Assembly: GCA_001298545.1 (NCBI GenBank)
Contig: LJCX01000032.1
Coordinates: forward strand, 124,001 to 188,000
Direction: 5' to 3'
From: Actinobacteria bacterium OV320
GTDB lineage: Bacteria; Actinomycetota; Actinomycetes; Streptomycetales; Streptomycetaceae
Length of the DNA: 64,000 nt
The position numbers were made by a program, and so were the translations under genes. Each line of letters starts with the position of its first letter. The first letter of the stretch is position 1. Shown here piece by piece: positions 18,126 to 26,061 of the stretch. The notes under the pieces were generated by a model. The model was not told the DNA's origin and searched no databases. It saw only the letters and a program-made list of their open reading frames with translations.

Positions 18126-20342
18126 TCAATTCAGCGCCGATGCCGGTTCCTTGTCGACGACGGGCTTCGAGACACCGGCCCTCCCGCCGGTGAGAGCCTC
18201 GCCTTCGATGTCCATGTGAGGCAAGCGCCGGTCGAGCCAGTGCGGCAGCCACCAGGCCCTCTTTCCGAGCAGGGCCAACACTGCCGGGACGAAGACCATC
18301 CGGACCAGGAAGGCATCGAACAGCACGGCCACGGCCAGGCTGAAACCGATCATCTTGATCATGGACAGTCCGGCCCCGACGAACCCGGAGAAGACAGCGA
18401 TCATGATCAGCGCGGCGGCCACCACGACACGGGCGCTGTGCCGGAACCCGCTGACCACGGAATCGGCGGGCGGCTCCCCGTGGACGTATGCCTCCCGCAT
18501 CCGGGAAACCAGAAACACCTCGTAGTCCATGGCCAGACCGAAGACAATGCCCACCATCATGATCGGCATAGTGCTCATGATCGGCCCGGTCTGCTGCAGA
18601 CCGATCAGATCGGCCGCCCAACCCCACTGGAAGACGGCCACGACAGCACCGAGGGCGGCGAGCACGGACAGCAGGAACCCGACAGCGGCCTTGAGCGGCA
18701 CGAGCACCGAACGGAAGATCACGAGCAGCAGCAGAAAGGCCAGCCCCACCACGACCACCAGATAGGGGACGAGCGCGCTCTGCATCTTCTGCGCGACGTC
18801 GATGTTCACCGCCGTGGTGCCAGAGACCAGGAACGTCGCACCGGTCTCGGACCGCAGGCTCTCACGCTCGCCGCGGATCGCCCGGACCAGCTCCTTGGTC
18901 TCCTCACTCGTGGGCGCCGTGGAGGGAGTAGCGGTGAACAGGGCGGTATCGCCAACCGGGTTGAAGGTCGCGGTCGACACGGACACGACTCCCGCCGTGT
19001 CGGCGATCTTCTCCCTGATAGTGGAGAGCGCCGACTTCGGGTCCTTCACGCCCTGCGCGTCCACAACAACGGTCAGCGGACCATTGAAGCCGGGGCCGAA
19101 CCCCTCCGCGAGTTCGTCGTAGGCCCGCCGTTCCGTGGTCGCGGTCGACTTCGACTCCTCCCCGGGCATCCCCAGCTGCATGTCCATCACCGGCAGCGCC
19201 AGCGTCCCCAGCACTGCGACCGAGGCAAGTAGCACCGGCACCGGCCGGTGCAGCACGAGCTGAGCCCACCGCGTTCCGGCATTCCTCGTCGTGCCGCCGC
19301 TCTTCTGTTTGCCCTTCCTGGTCCGGCGGGACAGAACGGCGTTCGGGAACAGACCCAGCAGCGCGGGTACGAAAGACACCGCGACCAGGACGCCGATCAC
19401 AACGGCCCCGGCCGCCGACAGACCCATCTTCGTCAGCGTCGGAACACCGACCACCGAGAGCCCCGCCAGTGCGATCACCACCGTCAGCCCGGCGAACACC
19501 ACAGCCGAACCGGCCGTTGCGACGGCCAGGCCGGCAGCCTCCTGCGGGGCACGGTCCTTGGCCCGTTCCTCGCGGTACCGGGACACGACGAACAGCGCGT
19601 AATCGATGCCGACCGCCAGGCCCAGCATGGACGCCAGGCTGCTGCTCGTCGTGGACAACCCGAACGTGCTGCCGAGCGCCATGATCGACACCATGCTGAT
19701 GCCGACACCGAGGACGGCCGTGAGCAGGGGCAGTCCGGCAGCCGTCATGGAACCGAAGGTCACCAGCAGCACCAGCGCGGCGACGGCGATACCGATCGCC
19801 TCGCTCGAACCGCCGGCCGCGGGCTGACTGGCCAGCACCGAGCCGCCGACATCCACCGTCAGACCCGCCTTGCGGGCCTCGTCCACGGCCGTCTGCAGGT
19901 GCTGCTTGGTGGAGTCGGTCATGTCCTTGGACTTCGCCTTGTAGGTGACGATCGCGTACGCGGTGGAACCGCTTTTGCTGACCGCACCCGCCTGGAAGGG
20001 GCCGACCGCGGCCTTGACCTGACTGCCCTCGCCGGCCTCGTCGACCAGCTTCTCGATCGTGGCGCGGTTGTCGGAGGCAGTGACCTTCTGCCCCTGGGGA
20101 GCGACAAAGACAATTTTGGCCGATGCCGTGTCGGCATTGTCGGAGGTTCCGGGAAAACGCTCCTGCAGCAGGTCATAGGCACTCTGCGCTTCGATGCCGT
20201 TCATCGAAGCCGTGTCATCGGGAGGCGCAGGCGCCTTGGTCGAGGCGAAACCGACAGCTCCCAGCACGACCACCCACAGGGCAGATACAAGCCAGCGTCG
20301 TCGAAAGGCCGTACGGCCCAGTCGGTAGAGAAGAGCAGCCAC
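18126..20342 (-). CDS. MMPL/RND family transporter
   Basis: About 738 residues from GTG 20342 (VAALLYRLGRTAFRRRWLVS), the usual actinobacterial MMPL start; the frame is open farther upstream but without family resemblance. It has two halves, each with one helix, a large extracytoplasmic loop and a five-helix block. Diagnostic motifs are GIDYALFVVSRYREE in the first half and MDYEVFLVSRMREAYVHGE in the second; their Asp residues belong to the proton relay region of MMPL/RND exporters. It is likely to export lipids or hydrophobic drugs across the inner membrane. The adjacent kinase and regulator suggest envelope-stress or drug-responsive control. Confidence 0.92.
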   Translation of the reverse strand: MAALLYRLGRTAFRRRWLVSALWVVVLGAVGFASTKAPAPPDDTASMNGIEAQSAYDLLQERFPGTSDNADTASAKIVFVAPQGQKVTASDNRATIEKLVDEAGEGSQVKAAVGPFQAGAVSKSGSTAYAIVTYKAKSKDMTDSTKQHLQTAVDEARKAGLTVDVGGSVLASQPAAGGSSEAIGIAVAALVLLVTFGSMTAAGLPLLTAVLGVGISMVSIMALGSTFGLSTTSSSLASMLGLAVGIDYALFVVSRYREERAKDRAPQEAAGLAVATAGSAVVFAGLTVVIALAGLSVVGVPTLTKMGLSAAGAVVIGVLVAVSFVPALLGLFPNAVLSRRTRKGKQKSGGTTRNAGTRWAQLVLHRPVPVLLASVAVLGTLALPVMDMQLGMPGEESKSTATTERRAYDELAEGFGPGFNGPLTVVVDAQGVKDPKSALSTIREKIADTAGVVSVSTATFNPVGDTALFTATPSTAPTSEETKELVRAIRGERESLRSETGATFLVSGTTAVNIDVAQKMQSALVPYLVVVVGLAFLLLLVIFRSVLVPLKAAVGFLLSVLAALGAVVAVFQWGWAADLIGLQQTGPIMSTMPIMMVGIVFGLAMDYEVFLVSRMREAYVHGEPPADSVVSGFRHSARVVVAAALIMIAVFSGFVGAGLSMIKMIGFSLAVAVLFDAFLVRMVFVPAVLALLGKRAWWLPHWLDRRLPHMDIEGEALTGGRAGVSKPVVDKEPASALN

Positions 20343-20492
20343 GGGACGGAGGTCTCCACATCTGATTCGGGTACCTCCCCAGGCTCTCCGCCGCGCCCGC
20401 TCCCGTCTGCCTGCTCCCGCCGACACTTCGACTACTGCAACAGCAGTACTGCGCTCCTGAACTGGCAGTAGCACGCCGGGTGGGCGGAAGGC

Positions 20493-20585
20493 CGCCGCAG
20501 GCGTCTTCGCCCATGTCACAGACGCCAACGGCATCCGCCACACCGCCACCTCTGGAATCGGCGACGCCGGCGTCCACGTGAAAGA
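20493..20585 (+). pseudogene. Possible serine hydrolase (class C beta-lactamase fold) N-terminal scrap
   Basis: A short open stretch reads AAGVFAHVTDANGIRHTATS then GIGDAG. It resembles the early beta strands of D-Ala-D-Ala carboxypeptidase or class C beta-lactamase-like proteins, the GV-x-A-x-V-x-D-x-x-G-x-x-H-x-A-x-G-x-GD pattern. No SxxK follows and there is no clear start. The rest of 20343-20852 contains nothing I can name. Confidence 0.4.
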
Positions 20586-20852
20586 CCTATCCCGCTCGTC
20601 GGATTCGTGGATTCGGCAGAGTGAGCCCGGACGCTCACCGGTGCGGACAATGGACAGCTGGAAACCCTGTCCATAATTTCTACTCGTACTGCAGCGATCC
20701 GGGCGGCAGTGCAGGCCGGGCTTCGGCAAGCATGGGCTCAATCGGAGGAATAGGACCCCACGTCACCCCTACGTCCTACCAGCCCGGTCGGCGAGTCAAG
20801 CGGACCCGGATGGTCGGTGACGGCCCCCGGCCACGGATGGCACAGTGGCGGT

Positions 20853-21596
20853 ATGTGCGGCCGATACGTATCCACCCGCAGCCCCCAGGAACTCGCCCCG
20901 CTCTTCCACATCTCCGACTCGCCTCCCGAGGAGACGCTCGCACCGAGCTGGAACGTCGCCCCCACCGACAACGTGTGGGCCGTCCTTGAGCGAGCACCCC
21001 GCGAGGGCGACAACGACGCCGGAGTCCTACGGGAGCTGCGGTCGCTGCGCTGGGGGCTGGTGCCGTCCTGGGCCAAGGACATGAAGATCGGCTCCCGCAT
21101 GATCAACGCACGGGTGGAGACCGTGCACGAGAAGCCCGCCTACCGCCGTGCGTTCAGCCGGCGTCGCTGCCTGCTGCCCGCCGACGGCTTCTACGAGTGG
21201 GAACAGATCAAGGACCCCGGCACTGGCAAGACCCGTAAGCAGCCCTACTTCATCCACCCCGAAGACGACCAGGTGATGGCCCTCGCCGGACTGTACGAAT
21301 ACTGGCGCGATCCGGCCGTCAAACACGACGACGACCCCGATGCCTGGCTGCTGACCTGCACCATCATCACCACAGAAGCCACCGACGCAGCCGGCCGCGT
21401 CCACCCCCGCATGCCGCTCGCCCTCACCCCCGACCACTACGACGCCTGGCTCGACCCCACCCACCAGGATCCCCACAACCTGCGCGCCCTCCTCGGACAG
21501 CCCGCCGGCGGCCACCTCGACGCACGTCCCGTCTCCACCGTGGTCAACAACGTCCGCAACAACAACCCGCACCTCGTCGACGAGGCCACCGGCTAG
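20853..21596 (+). CDS. SRAP domain (SOS response-associated peptidase, YedK/HMCES) protein
   Basis: 247 residues from ATG 20853. It begins MCGRYVS, so the catalytic Cys2 is exposed after removal of Met. It contains APSWNVAPTD, LRWGLVPSWAKD, NARVETVHEKPAYRRAFSRR, CLLPADGFYEWE with the active-site Glu, and the C-terminal H-x-RMP motif (GRVHPRMPLAL). SRAP proteins crosslink to abasic sites in single-stranded DNA and shield them. Its stop codon overlaps, on the opposite strand, the end of a broken Y-family polymerase gene, so two DNA-damage genes face each other. Confidence 0.95.
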   Translation: MCGRYVSTRSPQELAPLFHISDSPPEETLAPSWNVAPTDNVWAVLERAPREGDNDAGVLRELRSLRWGLVPSWAKDMKIGSRMINARVETVHEKPAYRRAFSRRRCLLPADGFYEWEQIKDPGTGKTRKQPYFIHPEDDQVMALAGLYEYWRDPAVKHDDDPDAWLLTCTIITTEATDAAGRVHPRMPLALTPDHYDAWLDPTHQDPHNLRALLGQPAGGHLDARPVSTVVNNVRNNNPHLVDEATG

Positions 21597-22424
21597 GCAC
21601 CTTCGCTGGAACCCCGCCGACCGGAAGCGTGGATCGCGAGGGCCGCTGGGTAGATCACGTTGCGTCCGTACCGGGGCCGGGCGCGGTCGGCGACGGCTTC
21701 GAGCGCGAGAGGCTTGTCGTCGCCCTGGTCGAGGGTGAGCTGGCGGGTGGCCTGCTCGTCAGGGCGCAGGGCGTCGGCGCGCAGGGCGATGCTGCGGACC
21801 CGGGCGCGCTGGAGCCCGGGGGAGTCATAGATCCCATAAGCCGATCGGGCCAGCGCCGAGCTGGTCGCGGCACTGATGCTCGCCGGCGCCGGGGTGGGAT
21901 CGACGGTCGTGGTGTCGCGGCCCGCGGGCGCGCTCGTGCCGGGCACGCCCCGCCCGGGCCCCAAGAAGGCGCTGCAGGGTGAGCTGGGGGACGTCGCCGA
22001 CGCTGTGCAGGCCGTACTCGGTGAGCGTGTCCGCCGCTTTCGCGCCCACGCCGGGCAGTTCCAGGACCGGACGGCGACGCAGGAAGGCGGTGATCGCCTC
22101 GGGGGAGTCGTCGATGACGGTGCGCCGGCCGGGACCGGTGAGCGCGCAGGCCATCGCGGCGAGCATCCGGTGCGGCGCCACGCCCGCCGAGCTGCGCAGG
22201 CCGAAGAAGGCGAGCGCCCACAGCTGGACCAGCTCGGTCACGCTGCGGGCGTCCCGCTTCCAGTAGAGGAGTGCGCCGGTCAGATCGAGGACGGCCATGT
22301 CGGGTTCGATCAGTTGCACGCGGGGCGTGAAGTCCTCCAGCAGACGGCGCAGCCGCTCGGGGAGTTCCGCGCCCGGGGCAGCCGGGAGGACGAAGCGCAG
22401 GTGGAGGATGCAGCGGCCGCTCAT
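21593..22424 (-). pseudogene. Y-family DNA polymerase (DinB/ImuB-like), frameshifted
   Basis: From ATG 22424 the frame reads CILHLRFVLPAAPGAELPER, TPRVQLIEPDMAVLDLTGAL, GVAPHRMLAAMACALTGPG and the HhH region VLELPGVGAKAADTLTEYGL, as in actinobacterial Y-family polymerases. After RLLGARAGRA the frame is lost. The C-terminal little-finger end (YGIYDSPGLQRARVRSIALR, RQLTLDQGDDKPLALEAVAD) continues in another frame to 21593. About 80-100 residues in between are also missing. The product would be inactive. It overlaps the end of the SRAP gene tail to tail at a CTAG. Confidence 0.83.
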
Positions 22425-22767
22425 ATCGATCACCCTGCGCTTCCCTGGTTCTCCAGATGCCTCAGAGTGTCTCGTTTCCGTGCTGCAGACGGGTTTGTCG
22501 CCATGGGCCACGAGACGCACGCCGTTCGCAGCAGCATGACCATCCGCCTCTCACAGTGCTTCGAGGGCTGCAGGTGCAGGTCTAAGATCAATTTATCGAA
22601 CATAAATCGAACATCGCGAGGTGGGCGGGGCTGCCCTTGACGTTCGCGCCTGTGTGACTCTTCGAGATAGATGACATCGAGTCGTGCCGACTGACACCGA
22701 CACGTGCGCCGTCAGCCAGGAACGGCCCCCTGCGGCCCTGGCCTCGTCGTCCGAACGTGGTCGCGGC

Positions 22768-23865
22768 ATGATTTCCGCTGTGCATGAAGACGAGAAGGCG
22801 CGCGGGAGCGCGCCCTACGCGCTGACCGAGACGGAGCACGGTCATGTCTGGGGCGTCTGCGCCGAGGTGGAGGGGCTGTTCGGAGAATCCCAGCGCGGGA
22901 CGTACGAGCTGTTCGGCTGGGTTCCGGAGGGATCCGGCGTGCCCGCTTGGGCCGGCAGCAGGGTGTGGCTGGTGCCGGAGGACGAGGCGTTCGATGCCTG
23001 GCTGCTGGAGGACGCGGAGAGTTTGGGGCAGCCCCCCGGGACTGACAGTCTGGTGCTCACCGGCCTGGACGACTACGAAGGTCCGCCCGAGGGGTACAGG
23101 GGTCGCGTTCGCGTGCACGACGGGCATCGCTGGCTGGGCTCCTGCCCGGAATTCACCCGCATCCTGTCGCCCGACCAGATGCCTGCACCAATTGTCCTGC
23201 GAGGGCTCGCGCAGAGTGATCAGCTCAGGGCGGCATTGACGAAGGGCACCCGGCGGGCGCTGGATCTGGAGGTGGCCGCGCTGGAGATACGGGACGGCCG
23301 AGGCGAGCTGCTCACCGATCGGCTGCTGTGGGCCACGATCAGCGCCTGGCGCCCATCCTCCTGCGGGGCGGACCTGATCGACCTTGAGCTCGACGGCGGC
23401 CGCTTCACACCGGTCCCCGAATACGCTCGGCCGATCTGGGAGCGGTGGCTCGCTGGACCACCGGCCGCGGTGAACACCTGGGCCAGCCTCGACACCCGCC
23501 GCCGCGGGGCCTGGCATGACCTTGTGCGCGAGCGGGCCTGTCGACGATCCCACCGTGACCGGCCAGCCGGCCACGCCTACGAACTCGACGGCCGATACAT
23601 CACCGACGAACCAGCTCTCTATCTGGCGCTCGGCGAGGCGGTCAACGGACCCGGCGGCTACTTCGGCGGCTGCCTCGCCGCCCTCGACGATTGCCTGCGC
23701 GGCACCTTCGGCTACACCGCCCCCGCCGCCTTGCTCTGGCGAGACGCCGCGACCGCGCGCGAGCACCTGTCCCACGCCCTCACACCGGACGGCCAGCCCT
23801 ACGACCTGTTCACCGCAGTCTTTGAAACCCTGGCCGAGGGTGGCATGGACGTCACCATGGCATGA
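22768..23865 (+). CDS. Barstar-domain protein with a long N-terminal region
   Basis: 365 residues from ATG 22768; GTG 22684 is an upstream alternative. The last 95 residues are a barstar (RNase inhibitor) domain: AYELDGRYITDEPALYLALG, GEAVNGPGGYFGGCLAALDD and VFETLAEGGMDVTMA. The preceding 270 residues (ETEHGHVWGVCAEVEGLF, SQRGTYELFGWVPEG, then SLVLTGLDDYEGPPEGY) are acidic and repeat-free and recur in Streptomyces barstar proteins, but their function is unknown to me. It presumably neutralises a barnase-type RNase. No nuclease gene adjoins it, so its partner is elsewhere or lost. Confidence 0.78.
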   Translation: MISAVHEDEKARGSAPYALTETEHGHVWGVCAEVEGLFGESQRGTYELFGWVPEGSGVPAWAGSRVWLVPEDEAFDAWLLEDAESLGQPPGTDSLVLTGLDDYEGPPEGYRGRVRVHDGHRWLGSCPEFTRILSPDQMPAPIVLRGLAQSDQLRAALTKGTRRALDLEVAALEIRDGRGELLTDRLLWATISAWRPSSCGADLIDLELDGGRFTPVPEYARPIWERWLAGPPAAVNTWASLDTRRRGAWHDLVRERACRRSHRDRPAGHAYELDGRYITDEPALYLALGEAVNGPGGYFGGCLAALDDCLRGTFGYTAPAALLWRDAATAREHLSHALTPDGQPYDLFTAVFETLAEGGMDVTMA

Positions 23866-24211
23866 GCCGCTGTCACATCGGTGCCTTCGCCCCTGCCCGT
23901 CCCCCTCCGCCCTCTGGCGCTTGTTCCGCGAAAGCTGCCGGCTCACAGGCTCCGTGGTTCCTACCTGGGCCCAGATGGCAGTTCAGTTGGGACGGAGCTC
24001 ATCTCCGACTGCCTGGATCTACGGATCAGGCGTAGTCGCGTGTCATTCCGAAGCGAAATGCGCATGCAGCGACTGTGGGGCACGGGGCAGGATCGCGGGC
24101 ATGTCAACCGATGTCAGCGGAGTGATCGAGTGTCGGCCGGGTCCCGGCTGTGGGACCGGAGGACGAGGACTCGACAACGTACGCCTCGTCGTCTGGTTCA
24201 GCTGACACCCG
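23866..24211. other. Intergenic sequence without a recognised gene
   Basis: Frames here lack domains. The stretch runs from the barstar gene to a strong terminator hairpin at 24212 and may hold a 3' untranslated region or decayed sequence. Confidence 0.35.
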
Positions 24212-24256
24212 ACTGAGCGCTCCAGTTGGCGAACGGCGCCAACTGGAGCGCTCAGT
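24212..24256. terminator. Long perfect hairpin
   Basis: A 20-bp perfect stem, 24212-24231 (beginning ACTGAGCGCTCC) with 24237-24256, and a 5-nt AACGG loop. It lies 350 nt beyond the barstar gene and 150 nt before the next gene. It probably acts as a terminator, although the distance leaves room for an unannotated small gene or RNA ahead of it. Confidence 0.7.
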
Positions 24257-24408
24257 ACACCCGAAATGGCTTGTCCTAGGTCGGATGTCGACCAGGATCA
24301 CCTCATGACGACCAGAAAGGGCGATGCCCTCTGGGCCCTGTCCGATGGGTCGTGTGCGCTCGTCAGGGGGCCGTGGCCTAGTGTTTTCTGCTGACCGAAG
24401 GGGGTCGC

Positions 24409-24804
24409 TTGTCACGTGATATAGCCGAAGTAGAGGCAGGGATGAAGGGAATTACGTTTCCTGCCTGGCGTGGAAAGCACTACGTGACCCTGGCCGAACT
24501 ACTGGTTCGTCTCGGCAGCTTCGGCCTGGACCTGAAGTGGCGCGTCGAATTCGACGAGGTCGTCGATCCTCGCTGTGCCGAGATGGAGAGACGGTCTGCC
24601 GACGCCAGCATGGACACGTTGACGCTGTTGTCGCTGACGACCCCCTTCCTCCAGCTGATCGACGCCGAAGCGCGTGGGTCCGCCGACGACAGGGTGGTAG
24701 TCGTCCTGACCGAAGTGGACAGCTCGTTGTGGGAGGTCAGGGCTGTCGACGAGCGCGTGCTCAGCGCACTTCGTCGCCACTATCGGGGTGCAACGGACCT
24801 CTGA
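24409..24804 (+). CDS. Hypothetical protein
   Basis: 131 residues from TTG 24409, preceded by GGGGGTCGC. An ATG at 24442 is an alternative. The protein is soluble with alternating charge (YVTLAELLVRLGSFGLDLKW, TPFLQLIDAEARGSADDRVV). The frame is intact. Its small size and position between a barstar protein and other small unknowns resemble immunity-protein clusters, but that is only context. I do not recognise a family. Confidence 0.55.
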   Translation: MSRDIAEVEAGMKGITFPAWRGKHYVTLAELLVRLGSFGLDLKWRVEFDEVVDPRCAEMERRSADASMDTLTLLSLTTPFLQLIDAEARGSADDRVVVVLTEVDSSLWEVRAVDERVLSALRRHYRGATDL

Positions 24805-25254
24805 GCGGGCGTCTCACTCCGGGCGGAGCCGTAGGCGGATCGCGGCCACGCATAGCGTTTCGATCTGTCGGTCGTAGCCTCGTCCTTCGAGGGCCGCGTG
24901 GACATGCGTGATCGCGACTTGCGGCGACTCGTGAGGGCTTTAAGGCTTCTGGGGCGCCTGAATATCCAGGCAGAGCCGAGACGAGCAAGCCCCTGAAGAC
25001 CAGGGGAATCTAGCCCGCTGGTTGTCCAGCGGTCAGCACCGCGATCCTGAACCCCGTGGTGTCGGACCCGTCCGGGGCTGGTCAGCGACAGGCGGCGCGG
25101 TGGTGCCGGGGTCGCAGGTCCCAGGAGTCTCGTCCATCGGACGGCCGGGCCAGGGGGTGCACACGCCGCGGCGTACCGACCAGCAATCAGGGCCGGCGCG
25201 CGTCCGGGCCGTGCCGGATGCCAGCTGCCCATCAGCCTGCCGCATTCAAGCGGT
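24805..25254. other. Region with only a doubtful minus-strand gene tail
   Basis: On the minus strand a frame ending near 24803 reads VAITHVHAALEGRGYDRQIE and then a basic end (AAIRLRLRPE). It could be the tail of an old transposase or another gene, but I cannot assign it. The remaining sequence up to the small membrane gene shows nothing. Confidence 0.3.
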
Positions 25255-25467
25255 TCAACGAGGCTGCTTCTTCTTGATGTTTCCGATGTAGAGGTAGCAG
25301 GCCCCGTAGATGCAGACGGTGAGGAGCAGGAGTACCCAGCCCCCTGAGTTGCCCGCCGCGATCAACGCCACGGACAGGATGACTCCGGCCACGCCGAAGA
25401 GTGATGTGAACAGCATCCACCGCTTCACCGCAGCACGCTGCTCCACGGACCATCCGACGTTCGGCAT
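25255..25467 (-). CDS. Small two-helix membrane protein
   Basis: 70 residues from ATG 25467, with AAAGGAG about six bases upstream, which decides this start over the longer frame. After a short polar N-terminus (MPNVGWSVEQRAAVKRW), two membrane helices follow (MLFTSLFGVAGVILSVALIA, WVLLLLTVCIYGACYLYIG) with a basic tail (IKKKQPR). No family is recognised. It is probably a cytoplasmic-membrane protein with both ends inside. Confidence 0.72.
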   Translation of the reverse strand: MPNVGWSVEQRAAVKRWMLFTSLFGVAGVILSVALIAAGNSGGWVLLLLTVCIYGACYLYIGNIKKKQPR

Positions 25468-25581
25468 GTGCACTCCTTTGTTAGGGGGCGGGGGCCGGAC
25501 CGAGCCTGGCATCGGCCCTGGACCCTGCTAAGAAGATGTCCGGTCGACGACCTACAAGTACGACAGCAACGACGTCCGCCC

Positions 25582-25725
25582 ACCGAACCGGTTGCCCAGC
25601 TCTACCGCTTCGCCGGCAACTACCGGGAGCTGCCGACCTTGTTGCCGTGTTCGTCCGCCAGACCGGGGACGCTGCTGATCGCGTCGGTCAGGTAGAAGTA
25701 GGTCTTGCCCCCGGTCGTCATGGAG
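25582..25725. pseudogene. RHS/YD-repeat protein scraps in opposite orientations
   Basis: Plus strand 25582-25629 reads TEPVAQLYRFAGNYRE, like the RHS core-end motif EPVDQPYRFAGxYxDxT. Minus strand about 25725-25621 reads TGGKTYFYLTDAISSVPGLA then DEHGNKVGS, the RHS motif that normally precedes it (YYLTDALGSVVGLAD). The two pieces abut head to head, so an inversion has occurred within a dead RHS toxin gene. The remainder of 25468-26061 has no recognisable gene. Confidence 0.65.
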
Positions 25726-26061
25726 TTCAAGGTGCCCCCGGGTTCACGGTTGAAGCCCTTTCTGCTGCGGACTGGGCGGAGAGAAGATCACCCCTCACGC
25801 GGTCAGTCGCTCCAAGGCCATCAAGTCCTCCAGCCCCGAGGTGTGCGCATCCTGGCCCAATCAACCGGGAGTGTGAGGCGAACACGCCCTTCCGGTCAGG
25901 GACGTCACGGCACGTCCGGTGTCGCGCCGTGACGGCCTGTGCTGCGGTGTCAGACCGGTCCGCCGCTCCCGGCCCGCGACACCCATCACCCGTAGGGGTT
26001 ACATGAGTGGGTTAATCATTGGGCTAAATGTTGCTAGGTTGGGGTGGGAGAGGAGGCCGTC

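Noticed and set aside
18126..20741. 871-codon start for the MMPL transporter
   Set aside because: Codons upstream of GTG 20342 show no MMPL similarity and no ribosome site; they cover the scrap region before the SRAP gene.
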